A DNA stretch of 11,043 bases from JBLMZW01 sp050259035 (GTDB lineage Bacteria > Bacillota > Syntrophomonadia > Syntrophomonadales > DTU052), in contig JBLMZW010000189.1 of NCBI GenBank assembly GCA_050259035.1, positions 1 to 11,043 of the forward strand, given 5' to 3'. Position 1 is the first letter of the stretch; each line of letters begins with the position of its first letter. The translations under genes were made by a program, and so were the position numbers. This document shows positions 1 to 6,933 of this stretch, piece by piece. The notes under the pieces were generated by a model that did no database searches, was not told the DNA's origin, and was given only the letters and a program-made list of their open reading frames with translations.

Positions 1-614
1 ATGGGGAAGAAGATGCCGAATACTTTACCCACGACATCTTTGCTGGCCAGAGCCAACCATACAGCCATACAAACCAGCCAGTTACAAAGAATAGCCCGGC
101 AAAACGCGGAGCCCCAGGAGAGCCCCAGTTTACCCTTTGCGACCAGCAGTGCCTTGGAGGCTACCGCCCCACCCAGGAAGAAATCCTTCGCTACTGCTTC
201 GGGGCCATATCCAGAATAGAATCCGCCTACCAGGATATAAACCAGTAATAGAGAGCCAATAAAGTTGGCTACCCACACTACTACCCAGTTGTACAGAACC
301 GATCCCCAACCGATTTTTCCGTCCAGGGCGGAGATGGTCATGAACATATTGTTACCGGTAAACAATTCTGCGCCGCCGATAACCACTAACATGAGGCCGG
401 TGCTAAACACTGCTCCGAACAGGAACTGTCCCATGCCATTGCCCAGGTATTTTGCCAAATCACTGCCAACTACAGTTGCCAGGTTGGCACCAAAACCGAT
501 ATAAACGCCGGCAAAGATTCCTAATATTAAGAGCTTAAGAAAGCTCAGACTGGCTTTCTTTTCTCCAATTCCGCTGGCAACACCAGCTATTTCTGGCGGT
601 CCGAAAAAGTTCAT
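1..614 (-). CDS. Formate/nitrite transporter (FNT) family channel, 3' end outside window
   Basis: Pentameric inner-membrane channel family that moves formate or related small monovalent anions. The first 204 residues are visible and the reading frame is still open at the window edge; FNT proteins usually have about 260-285 residues. Both family signatures are present: VVIGGAELFTG at residues 77-87 and AILCNWLVCMA at 174-184, with hydrophobic segments around 24-46, 65-82, 107-130 and 175-192. The histidine equivalent to E. coli FocA His209 would lie beyond the edge. The ATG at 614 follows a strong GAGGAGG site. It lies 63 bases after the formate dehydrogenase catalytic gene on the same strand, so formate is the likely substrate (inference). 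Direction of transport cannot be told; nitrite or hydrosulfide transport by relatives makes the substrate less than certain. Confidence 0.9.
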   Translation of the reverse strand, partial: MNFFGPPEIAGVASGIGEKKASLSFLKLLILGIFAGVYIGFGANLATVVGSDLAKYLGNGMGQFLFGAVFSTGLMLVVIGGAELFTGNNMFMTISALDGKIGWGSVLYNWVVVWVANFIGSLLLVYILVGGFYSGYGPEAVAKDFFLGGAVASKALLVAKGKLGLSWGSAFCRAILCNWLVCMAVWLALASKDVVGKVFGIFFP

Positions 615-677
615 TCTCCTTTTCCTCCTCTATTGTTTTTTGTTTCCCTTTGGCCCCCTCAGCTCGATTCCACCCAA

Positions 678-3383
678 TTATAATATCTTTTCTACTCGGG
701 CAGCACAAACCTTATATTCTGGAATTTTAGCCACCGGATCAAGCGAATCCGCATTGGTCAACCAGTTTGCTGCTGTTTCAGCAAAATGGAAGGTCATGAA
801 GACCACATTGTCAGCGAGAATATCTTTAATCCGAGCCTTAATCTCCAGGCTGCCGCGTCGAGTGGTTATCCGTACTTTTTCCCCGTTAGCAACTCCCAGA
901 TTCGCCGCCAGCGTTGGGCTTAATTCCAATTCGTTCTCCGGCATATGCTGGTCCAGGGCTGTCGATCTACGGGTCATAGTACCGGTATGATAATGGAACA
1001 AACTGCGTCCCGTGGTTAGTATCAATGGATATTCCTCATCAGGTAATTCTCTGGGCTGGATAAACTCGATGGCGTTGAACAGTCCTTTCCCGCGTGAGAA
1101 TTTCCCATCCTTATGCAAAAACGGTGTGCCAGGATGATCTGCTGATGGGCAGGGCCACTGCAGTCCTTTGCCCTCCAGACGGGCATAACTCATTCCTGCA
1201 TAGGACGGAGTAAGTCCACGAATTTCTTCGAAAACTTGTTCAGGTGAATCGTAATTCATCTCATACCCCATACGAGAAGACAGTTCACAGATGATCTGCC
1301 AGTCCGCTTTCGCCTCTCCCGGGGGATTTGCAGCCTTGCGAACTCTTTGAACTCTGCGTTCGGTGTTGCTGAAGGTTCCATCCTTCTCGGCGAACGTAGC
1401 GCCCGGAAGAACAACATCAGCATATTTGGCGGTCTCGGTCAGGAATATATCCTGGACCACGAGGAAATCCAGTTTTTCCAGAGCCTCTTCTACATGATTT
1501 AGATCAGGGTCGCTCATCATAGGATTTTCGCCAAGCACTATCAGGGCTTTTAATTTATCATGATGAGCCTGGTTAATGGCGTCCGTCAGAGTTAATCCGT
1601 TTTGGTCAGGAAGTGAAACCCCCCAGGCCTTTTCAAATTTTGCTCTGGCTTCAGCATTGGTCACCGCCTGGTAACCGGTATATACGACCGGCAGACCACC
1701 CATGTCACAAGCACCTTGAACATTGTTCTGCCCCCGGAGAGGATCAACTCCCGTTCCAGGCCGGCCCATGTTTCCGGTCAGCATGGCCAGGTTACAAACC
1801 GACTTAACATTATCGGTTCCTGTACTGTGCTGGGTCAATCCCATCGCGTAACAAATAGCCGCTGCTTCTGCCTCAGCGTAAATGCGGGCGGCTTTACGAA
1901 TATCTTCGGCCGGGACTGAAGTAATCTTTTCGGCATACTCAGGGGTATATTTTTCCACCACCCGAGCCATTTCCTCAAAACCTTCAGTACAATTGGCCAC
2001 GAATTCCTGAGCAGCTAACCCTTCAGAAATAATGACATTCATCATGGCGTTGACCAGCGCAACGTCTGTCCCAGGAAGGTGCTGCATATAGACGTCGGCT
2101 ATCTCAGCCAGATCGGTACGGCGTGGATCAGCTACAATTAACCTGGCGCCGTTTTCTAAGACATTTTTCTTGATCTTCATACCGATTACCGGATGGTTTT
2201 CAGTAGTATTAGATCCTATAACAAAGATACCAGTAGCATCCTTTTCCAGCTCATTAATAGAGTTGGTCATGGCTCCACTCCCAAATGCTGCCCCCAGACC
2301 GGCGACAGTAACGGAGTGTCAGAGACGGGCACAGTGGTCTACATTATTGGTCCCCAGGACAACCCGAGTAAACTTCTGGGCCAGGTAATTCTCCTCATTA
2401 GTTACTCTGGCAGAAGTAAAGACGGCTATCGAATCCGGACCACTGTCCTCCTTAACTTCTTTCAGGCGTTTTGACACCAGGTCCAGAGCCTCATCCCAGG
2501 ACGCTGGCCGCAACTCCCCATTTTCTTTAATAAGAGGAGTAGTTAAACGCTCCGGTGAATTGATAAAATCCCACCCAAAACGGCCTTTAACGCAGAGGGC
2601 GCCCTTATTAACCGGACTCCAATTACTGTCTCGGTTGGAGCTTACTCCCACTACCTTGCCGTTTTTAACATTAAGTTCCAGGGTGCATCCAGTGCCGCAA
2701 TACGTGCAGGTGGTCATAACTTTTTCAACTTCGTAGGATCTTCCCTTGCCAGCACTCACTTTGCTGGTTAAAGCTCCTACCGGGCATACCATTACACACT
2801 GGCCGCAAAAAACGCACGGGGATTCAGCCAGATTACTATTGAAAGCGGTGGATATCCTGGCTTTATGGCCGCGATTTTCCACATTTATGGCCCGGGCCAT
2901 GGTAATACCCTCACATGCTCTAACACAACGGGTGCACATGACGCACTTGTTATAATCCCTTTCTATGAAAGGGTTAGGATCGTTAATGGGGTAGTGATGT
3001 CTGCCCCCATCGCTAAAACGGGTATCGTTCACCCCATATTGATAACAATAATCCTGCAACTTACAGTCGCCATTCTTCTCACAGGTGGGACACTTTTGCT
3101 CATGACGAGCCATTAGCAACTCCAAAATAATCCTGCGAGCCTGTACTATATCCGGACTCTCAGTCTCTACAACCATGCCATTTTCAGCCGGAGCGACACA
3201 TGCGGCTACGAAGAGGGGACGTCCTTTTACTTCTACCACACACATCCGGCACGAGCCCGCGAGTCTTAAATCGGGGTCGTAGCACAGAGTAGGAATTTCA
3301 ATACCGTTCATTCGGCAGGCCTGCAGTAAGGTGCTTCCCTTGGGCACTTGAACATCTATACCATTTATTTTTAAACTAATCAA
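678..3383 (-). CDS. fdhA: NAD-linked formate dehydrogenase catalytic subunit with NuoG-like N-terminus, selenoprotein (Sec355)
   Basis: Oxidises formate to CO2, or the reverse, at a molybdenum or tungsten bis-pterin site. Product is 901 residues if the in-frame UGA at 2319-2321 is read as selenocysteine. Domains in order: [2Fe-2S] ferredoxin (Cys34, 45, 48, 62); NuoG-type His/Cys cluster (His94, Cys98, 101, 107); two ferredoxin clusters (Cys147/150/153/157 and Cys190/193/196/200); the FdhA cluster (Cys226, 229, 233, 264); then the molybdopterin oxidoreductase and dinucleotide-binding domains. The UGA sits in NNVDHCARL-U-HSVTVAGL, the family's active-site Sec/Cys followed by His; RGQNNVQGACDMG near 550-562 is also typical of FDH. 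Start is TTG at 3383, seven bases after AGGAGGG; no nearby ATG is better placed. Electrons should pass through its clusters to the NuoF/NuoE subunits encoded just upstream. Automatic annotation may split it into two proteins of 354 and about 530 residues. Confidence 0.95.
2288..2321 (-). promoter_or_regulatory. UGA selenocysteine codon with bacterial SECIS-like hairpin
   Basis: The UGA occupies 2319-2321. Ten bases later the mRNA can form CUGUCGCC (2301-2308), loop GGUCU (2296-2300), GGGGGCAG (2288-2295): seven of eight positions pair, one as G-U, with a single G-G mismatch. Known bacterial SECIS elements lie inside the coding region just after the UGA and often carry a GGUCU-type apical loop bound by SelB, as in E. 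coli fdhF. The match in position and loop supports recoding. It was found by eye, without a folding calculation. Confidence 0.85.
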
Positions 3384-3402
3384 AACTTAGCCCTCCTTTC
3401 TC

Positions 3403-4623
3403 TTAGGATAAGAGCTTGCGCTCATATTCATGACGGAAGTGCTGCAGAGTTGTTACTATGGGACCCGGCGCAGCCTGTCCCAGGCCACATAAAGCCGCTT
3501 TCTGCATAACTCTGCTTAAAACCGAGATATTTTCAATATCAGAAGCAGTCGCCTGACCCCGGTTTATTTTTCTCATTATTTCGTAGCAACGGAAGGTCCC
3601 TTCTCTGCAAGGATTGCACTTTCCGCACGATTCATGCTCAAAAAACTTGGCGATTCTGGTGACTATATCTACTATATCTCTAGTCTCGTCCATTACCAGA
3701 ACCGCTCCGGTTCCAAGGGTAGCACCAATATTTCTCATGGAATCAAAATCAATAGGGGTATCCAGCAACGATTCGGGAATAAAGCCTCCAGAAGTCCCGC
3801 CTATCTGAACCGCTTTAAACTTCTTGCCGTTCTTGATACCACCACCGAAATCATATATAACCTGGCGAATCGTTGTGTTGGTCGGCACCTCAATAGCTAT
3901 CCGGTTAACCACATCACCGGTTAAGGTTAGTACTTTGGTACCTGGATAATTGGCAGCACCTATGCCGGCAAACCACTCCGGTCCTTTAACCAAGATTTCC
4001 GGTAAATTGGCAAAGGTCTCCACATTATTAACAACCGTTGGTTTTCCCCATAAACCTGCTACACCAGGGAAGGGTGGTTTGAAACGGGGTTCTCCGCGAT
4101 GGCCTTCTATAGACTCAATCAGAGCAGTTTCCTCGCCGCAAACATAAGCCCCGCCACCCATACGAACCTCAATGTCAAAGTCACCTAGAACACCTTTGGC
4201 ACGTGCTTCGTCTCTGGCCCGGTTTAAATGATCAACCACATAAGGGTACTCACCCCGGCAATAAATATAGCCTTGTTTGGATTTAATGGCATGCGCACAA
4301 ATGGCCATGCCTTCAAATAGTGTATGCGGATCCTCCTGGACAATGGTTCGGTCCTTATAGGTTCCCGGCTCGCCTTCATCCAGATTGCATACGACAAAGC
4401 TCTCGCCCCCCTGGGGGACAAAACTCCACTTTAACCCGGCATTAAAGCCCGCTCCGCCGCGACCGCGAAGGTTGGCTTTCTTAACCAGGTCAATGAGTTC
4501 TTTGGCATCCATGCTGCGCGCCTTTTCTAAAGCCTGATAACCACCAGCTTTAATGTAGTCATCAATACTATTGGGATCTATCTTACCGGCATTTCGCAGC
4601 ACAATTCTCATTTCTGCAAGCAT
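3403..4623 (-). CDS. nuoF: NuoF-like NADH-binding flavoprotein subunit of formate dehydrogenase
   Basis: Carries FMN and exchanges electrons with NAD(H), linking the formate site of FdhA to the nicotinamide pool; cytoplasmic. The 406 residues match complex I NuoF in length and layout: the glycine-rich stretch GRGGAGF at 54-60, the CNLDEGEPGTYKDR motif at 79-92, MGGGAYVCGEETALIESIEG at 155-174, an SLBB-type region near 230-280, and the N3-type [4Fe-4S] site ESCGKCNPCREGT with Cys333, 336, 339 plus Cys379. It lacks the N-terminal thioredoxin-like and C-terminal 2[4Fe-4S] extensions of the roughly 600-residue HydB/HytB subunits of electron-bifurcating enzymes. Start ATG at 4623 follows GAAGG; a second ATG four codons later has a poorer ribosome site. 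Only 19 bases separate it from fdhA, whose ribosome site fills the gap. Confidence 0.93.
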   Translation of the reverse strand: MLAEMRIVLRNAGKIDPNSIDDYIKAGGYQALEKARSMDAKELIDLVKKANLRGRGGAGFNAGLKWSFVPQGGESFVVCNLDEGEPGTYKDRTIVQEDPHTLFEGMAICAHAIKSKQGYIYCRGEYPYVVDHLNRARDEARAKGVLGDFDIEVRMGGGAYVCGEETALIESIEGHRGEPRFKPPFPGVAGLWGKPTVVNNVETFANLPEILVKGPEWFAGIGAANYPGTKVLTLTGDVVNRIAIEVPTNTTIRQVIYDFGGGIKNGKKFKAVQIGGTSGGFIPESLLDTPIDFDSMRNIGATLGTGAVLVMDETRDIVDIVTRIAKFFEHESCGKCNPCREGTFRCYEIMRKINRGQATASDIENISVLSRVMQKAALCGLGQAAPGPIVTTLQHFRHEYERKLLS

Positions 4624-4663
4624 CCACTTACCTTCTTTCTCTACTCTCTCTCTCTTATTGCTG

Positions 4664-5110
4664 CTACTGACAACCGGCTAAAATAGACGGCACCTGCTCA
4701 GGCGTAATACCTACAAAAGGCTCGCTATTAACAGTTATTACCGCCGTTCCCTGGCATTGGCCAACACATTCAGTCAATTCCAGGGTAAACTTTCCGTCCG
4801 GAGTTGTCTCTCCGACCTTGATCCCTAAATGATCTTCAAATGCCTTAATGATTTCGTCCGCTCCGGCAATGTGACATGGGGCACTTTCACACATTCGTAT
4901 AATATATCTTCCTCTTTTCTCTACCGAAAGGTAAGAATAAAAGGTAGCCACCCCGTAAGCCTGCGCTTCAGAGACTCCGAACGTTCGAGCGGCTTCCTTG
5001 ATAGCTTCCGCAGGTACATAATTGAACTGACGCTGCAATGCATGATAGGCCTCAATGATTCCACCCGGTTTTCCTTTGTATTGGCAAATTATATCCTGGT
5101 AGTTTGCCAT
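4664..5110 (-). CDS. nuoE: NuoE-like [2Fe-2S] thioredoxin-fold subunit of formate dehydrogenase
   Basis: First gene of the formate dehydrogenase operon. A small electron-transfer subunit that partners NuoF, as the 24-kDa subunit does in complex I, NAD-reducing hydrogenases and NAD-linked formate dehydrogenases. Product of 148 residues: N-terminal helical bundle (about 1-60, containing VSEAQAYGVATFYSYL), then a thioredoxin-like domain with the [2Fe-2S] ligands Cys74, Cys79, Cys115 and Cys119 (CESAPC and CVGQC). The chosen start is ATG at 5110, preceded by AAGGAGGTGAAACT; an in-frame TTG at 5128 lies upstream of that ribosome site and is unlikely. Forty bases separate it from nuoF. Its role in this particular complex is inferred from the operon; the family assignment is firm. 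Confidence 0.93.
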   Translation of the reverse strand: MANYQDIICQYKGKPGGIIEAYHALQRQFNYVPAEAIKEAARTFGVSEAQAYGVATFYSYLSVEKRGRYIIRMCESAPCHIAGADEIIKAFEDHLGIKVGETTPDGKFTLELTECVGQCQGTAVITVNSEPFVGITPEQVPSILAGCQ

Positions 5111-5492
5111 AGTTTCACCTCCTTTCAATATTGCACTAAAGGGTACAATGCTGTATATTCATTTTGAAGATACTTTAGGGAACTACCGGACAAAGTTCTA
5201 CAAATGTTCTTTCTTACCTTTAAGGCTTAACATTGTATAACTAATGGTTATGCGTTTCATAATCAATATTTGGGTCTGTTGGTTGTTAATACCGCTAATA
5301 CTGGCTATCTGTAAGTTTAATTCTTGTTGCCCTGCGAAGTTGGTAATTTTCTTCCTTCAAGGGGAATTTAAGACAAATTAATATTTTTTACCCTGATAAC
5401 AAGGTGTTCTGAGTTGGAGGGGAGGCGAGAATTAGGTCAATTAACCTGCCCGTACCAACGGCAGGTTTTATTTGTATTTGGAGGTGACAAAT
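5111..5492. other. 382-base divergent intergenic region between the fdh and hyd operons
   Basis: No convincing protein gene on either strand. It must hold the promoters of both operons, but no strong sigma-A pair is visible. On the plus strand the best candidates are weak: AAGACA at 5370-5375 with GATAAC at 5395-5400 (19-base spacer), or TTCAAG with TAATAT nearby. On the minus strand, TACAAT near 5232-5237 has no good -35 partner. I found no sigma-54 (TGGCAC-N5-TTGC) site. A purine-rich tract GAGTTGGAGGGGAGGCGAG lies at 5411-5429, and the plus-strand leader ends in a terminator-like hairpin listed separately. A partial resemblance to the clostridial Rex half-site, TTGTTAA at about 5283-5289, lacks its second half. 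Confidence 0.6.
5443..5478 (+). terminator. Terminator-like hairpin in the leader of the TM1266-hydE-hydF operon (possible attenuator)
   Basis: AACCTGCC (5443-5450) and GGCAGGTT (5460-5467) form a perfect 8-bp stem with a nine-base loop, followed by the U-rich run TTATTTGTATTT. No plus-strand gene lies upstream to be terminated, and the ribosome site GGAGGTGA of the first operon gene begins at 5480. It therefore sits in the 5' leader, where it could act as an attenuator or, less interestingly, as a stabilising 5' structure. The loop bases CCAAC (5455-5459) match GTTGG at 5413-5417, and AGGT at 5434-5437 can pair with the left arm, so alternative folds are possible but short. Confidence 0.5.
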
Positions 5493-5747
5493 TTGGAGAA
5501 CAGGCTTGGAGTTGTGGGGATTGTCATCGAGGATAAAAACGCTGTCCCCCGTATCAACCAGCTACTTAGCGACTTTGCCGAAATCATTATTGGGCGAATG
5601 GGAATTCCCTACCGGGACCGGGGGATTTCCGTTATTGCTTTAATTATTGATGGTTCTACGGACAATATTGGAGCCATGACTGGTAAACTCGGCAATATTA
5701 AAGGAGTTCAGGTAAAGAGTGCCCTTTCCGGATTCGGCAAAATGTAG
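5493..5747 (+). CDS. TM1266 family small protein (putative iron-only hydrogenase system regulator)
   Basis: An 84-residue protein of the family named after Thermotoga maritima TM1266, which has an ACT/ferredoxin-like fold and is usually encoded beside hydE, hydF or hydG; a regulatory role has been proposed but the ligand is not established. Typical segments are LGVVGIVIEDK at 5-15, EIIIGRMGIPYRDRGISVIALIIDG at 30-54 and AMTGKLGNIKGVQVKSALS at 61-79. Start chosen is TTG at 5493, five bases after GGAGGTGA; TTG codons at 5472 and 5478 would place the ribosome site inside the gene. It is the first gene of a plus-strand operon, 89 bases ahead of hydE, behind a terminator-like leader hairpin. No HTH or other DNA-binding segment is visible. 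Confidence 0.88.
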   Translation: MENRLGVVGIVIEDKNAVPRINQLLSDFAEIIIGRMGIPYRDRGISVIALIIDGSTDNIGAMTGKLGNIKGVQVKSALSGFGKM

Positions 5748-5759
5748 CAGAAGAATCGA

Positions 5760-5817
5760 CGGCATTTAATTTGCCAACCGGTTAAGAAACCACAAAAAAT
5801 GCCGGCCAATGCCGGTT
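5760..5817 (+). other. Nested inverted repeats between the TM1266 gene and hydE, pseudoknot-capable
   Basis: CGGCATTT (5760-5767) is an exact reverse complement of AAATGCCG (5797-5804). Within the 29-base loop between them, AACCGG (5776-5781) is complementary to CCGGTT (5812-5817) beyond the second arm, which is the arrangement of an H-type pseudoknot. A competing hairpin CCGGC-CAAT-GCCGG (5802-5815) and the palindrome AACCGGTT (5776-5783) also exist. The last arm ends five bases before the hydE ribosome site. No poly-U run follows, so it is not an intrinsic terminator. A role in mRNA processing or translation control is inference. Confidence 0.45.
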
Positions 5818-5836
5818 AGTTGAGGTGCGCAACTCT

Positions 5837-6883
5837 ATGGATCTTAAATATATTATAGATTACTACCATAATAATGAAGTTTTAGAACGCGAGCACCTGA
5901 TTGAACTATTGATGGATGACAGCCCGGAAACCCTTAAAGCCCTAAGGGCGGAAGCAGACAGGGTTCGTCATCTATGGGTGGGCGATGAGGTTCATGTACG
6001 CGGGATTATTGAGTTTTCTAATAACTGCATTAGAAGCTGCAGCTATTGTGGCATCAACAGGCTTAATCCCAATACTAACCGTTACCGTATCCCCCCGGAA
6101 TTAATTGTTGAAACAGCTTATCTGGTCGCAGCTATGGGGTTAAAAACCCTGGTTCTGCAATCGGGTGATGATTTTTACTATACGGGAGAAATCCTAGCTG
6201 ATGTCACAAGAGAAATTAAGAAAACTGGCATGGCTTTAACTTTGGCCGTCGGCGAAAGGTCGATTCAGGATTTATGGCTATGGAGAGAGGCAGGGGCTGA
6301 TAGATACCTGCTAAAATTCGAAACTTCTAACTCTGAACTATATGCCCGGCTGCACCCCGGAACCGACCTGCAGAAAAGGATGTCCTGCCTGCAGCGTTTA
6401 AGGAGCCTTGGATACCAGGTTGGATCAGGATTTATAGTCGGTTTGCCGGGTCAAACCGCCGAAACCCTGGCTGACGATATTATCTTGTTGAGGTCCCTGC
6501 ACGTTGAAATGGCTGGTACCGGTCCTTTCATTCCCCACCCCGGTACTGTTTTAGCCGGTTATAAAACTGGCAGTGTCGACCTGGCTTTAAAAGTCCTGGC
6601 TTTAACAAGATTGATGCTGCCCTGGGCCCATCTTCCGGCCACAACCGCCCTGGCGTCTTTACACCCGGACGGCCGAAAACTGGGGCTAACTGGTGGAGCC
6701 AATGTCTTAATGCCCAATATGACTCCCCTGGAATACCGCAGATTTTATGAAATATATCCTCATAAAGCCGAGGTGATTGATCCCTCGGAAAAACTTTATG
6801 AGGATACCAGGACTCTAATAAAGGATCTTGGCCGTAAGGCAGCCATAGATTGCGGTCATGGCCTGCCGCAGAAAAATGACTGA
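5837..6883 (+). CDS. hydE: [FeFe]-hydrogenase maturase HydE, radical SAM enzyme
   Basis: Radical S-adenosylmethionine enzyme needed to build the organometallic 2Fe subcluster of the [FeFe]-hydrogenase H-cluster; it acts on the HydG-derived iron-cysteine-carbonyl-cyanide precursor on the way to HydF. The 348 residues equal the length of T. maritima HydE. The CX3CX2C cluster motif is NNCIRSCSYCGINR with Cys64, Cys68 and Cys71; LQSGDDFYYT and the SAM-barrel strands follow, with TGPFIPHPGTVLAG further on. I do not see the extra C-terminal cysteine trio that forms a second cluster in some HydE proteins, which is dispensable and not universal. ATG at 5837 is nine bases after GAGGTG; the in-frame GTG at 5825 overlaps that site. 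hydF follows 50 bases downstream. PylB and BioB are related, but context and motifs favour HydE. Confidence 0.95.
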   Translation: MDLKYIIDYYHNNEVLEREHLIELLMDDSPETLKALRAEADRVRHLWVGDEVHVRGIIEFSNNCIRSCSYCGINRLNPNTNRYRIPPELIVETAYLVAAMGLKTLVLQSGDDFYYTGEILADVTREIKKTGMALTLAVGERSIQDLWLWREAGADRYLLKFETSNSELYARLHPGTDLQKRMSCLQRLRSLGYQVGSGFIVGLPGQTAETLADDIILLRSLHVEMAGTGPFIPHPGTVLAGYKTGSVDLALKVLALTRLMLPWAHLPATTALASLHPDGRKLGLTGGANVLMPNMTPLEYRRFYEIYPHKAEVIDPSEKLYEDTRTLIKDLGRKAAIDCGHGLPQKND

Positions 6884-6933
6884 TCCCAATAATATAATTG
6901 CCTGAGTAATATTTTTTAAATGAAGGTGATACT

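Noticed and set aside
1..504. Plus-strand open frames at 1-219 and 265-504
   Set aside because: They are antisense to a clear FNT-family gene with both family signatures and have no ribosome site or recognisable protein pattern.
2270..2321. fdhA as a pseudogene broken by a nonsense mutation, or as two genes with the second starting at the ATG at 2270
   Set aside because: The UGA is exactly at the Sec/Cys active-site position, the 16 codons after it encode conserved FdhA sequence, and a SECIS-like hairpin follows. No ribosome binding site precedes the 2270 ATG.
5283..5300. Rex operator (TTGTTAA-N4-TTAACAA type)
   Set aside because: Only the first half matches; the second half is absent.
5801..5816. 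Intrinsic terminator before hydE
   Set aside because: The 5-bp GC hairpin has no U-run after it and is followed directly by the hydE ribosome site.
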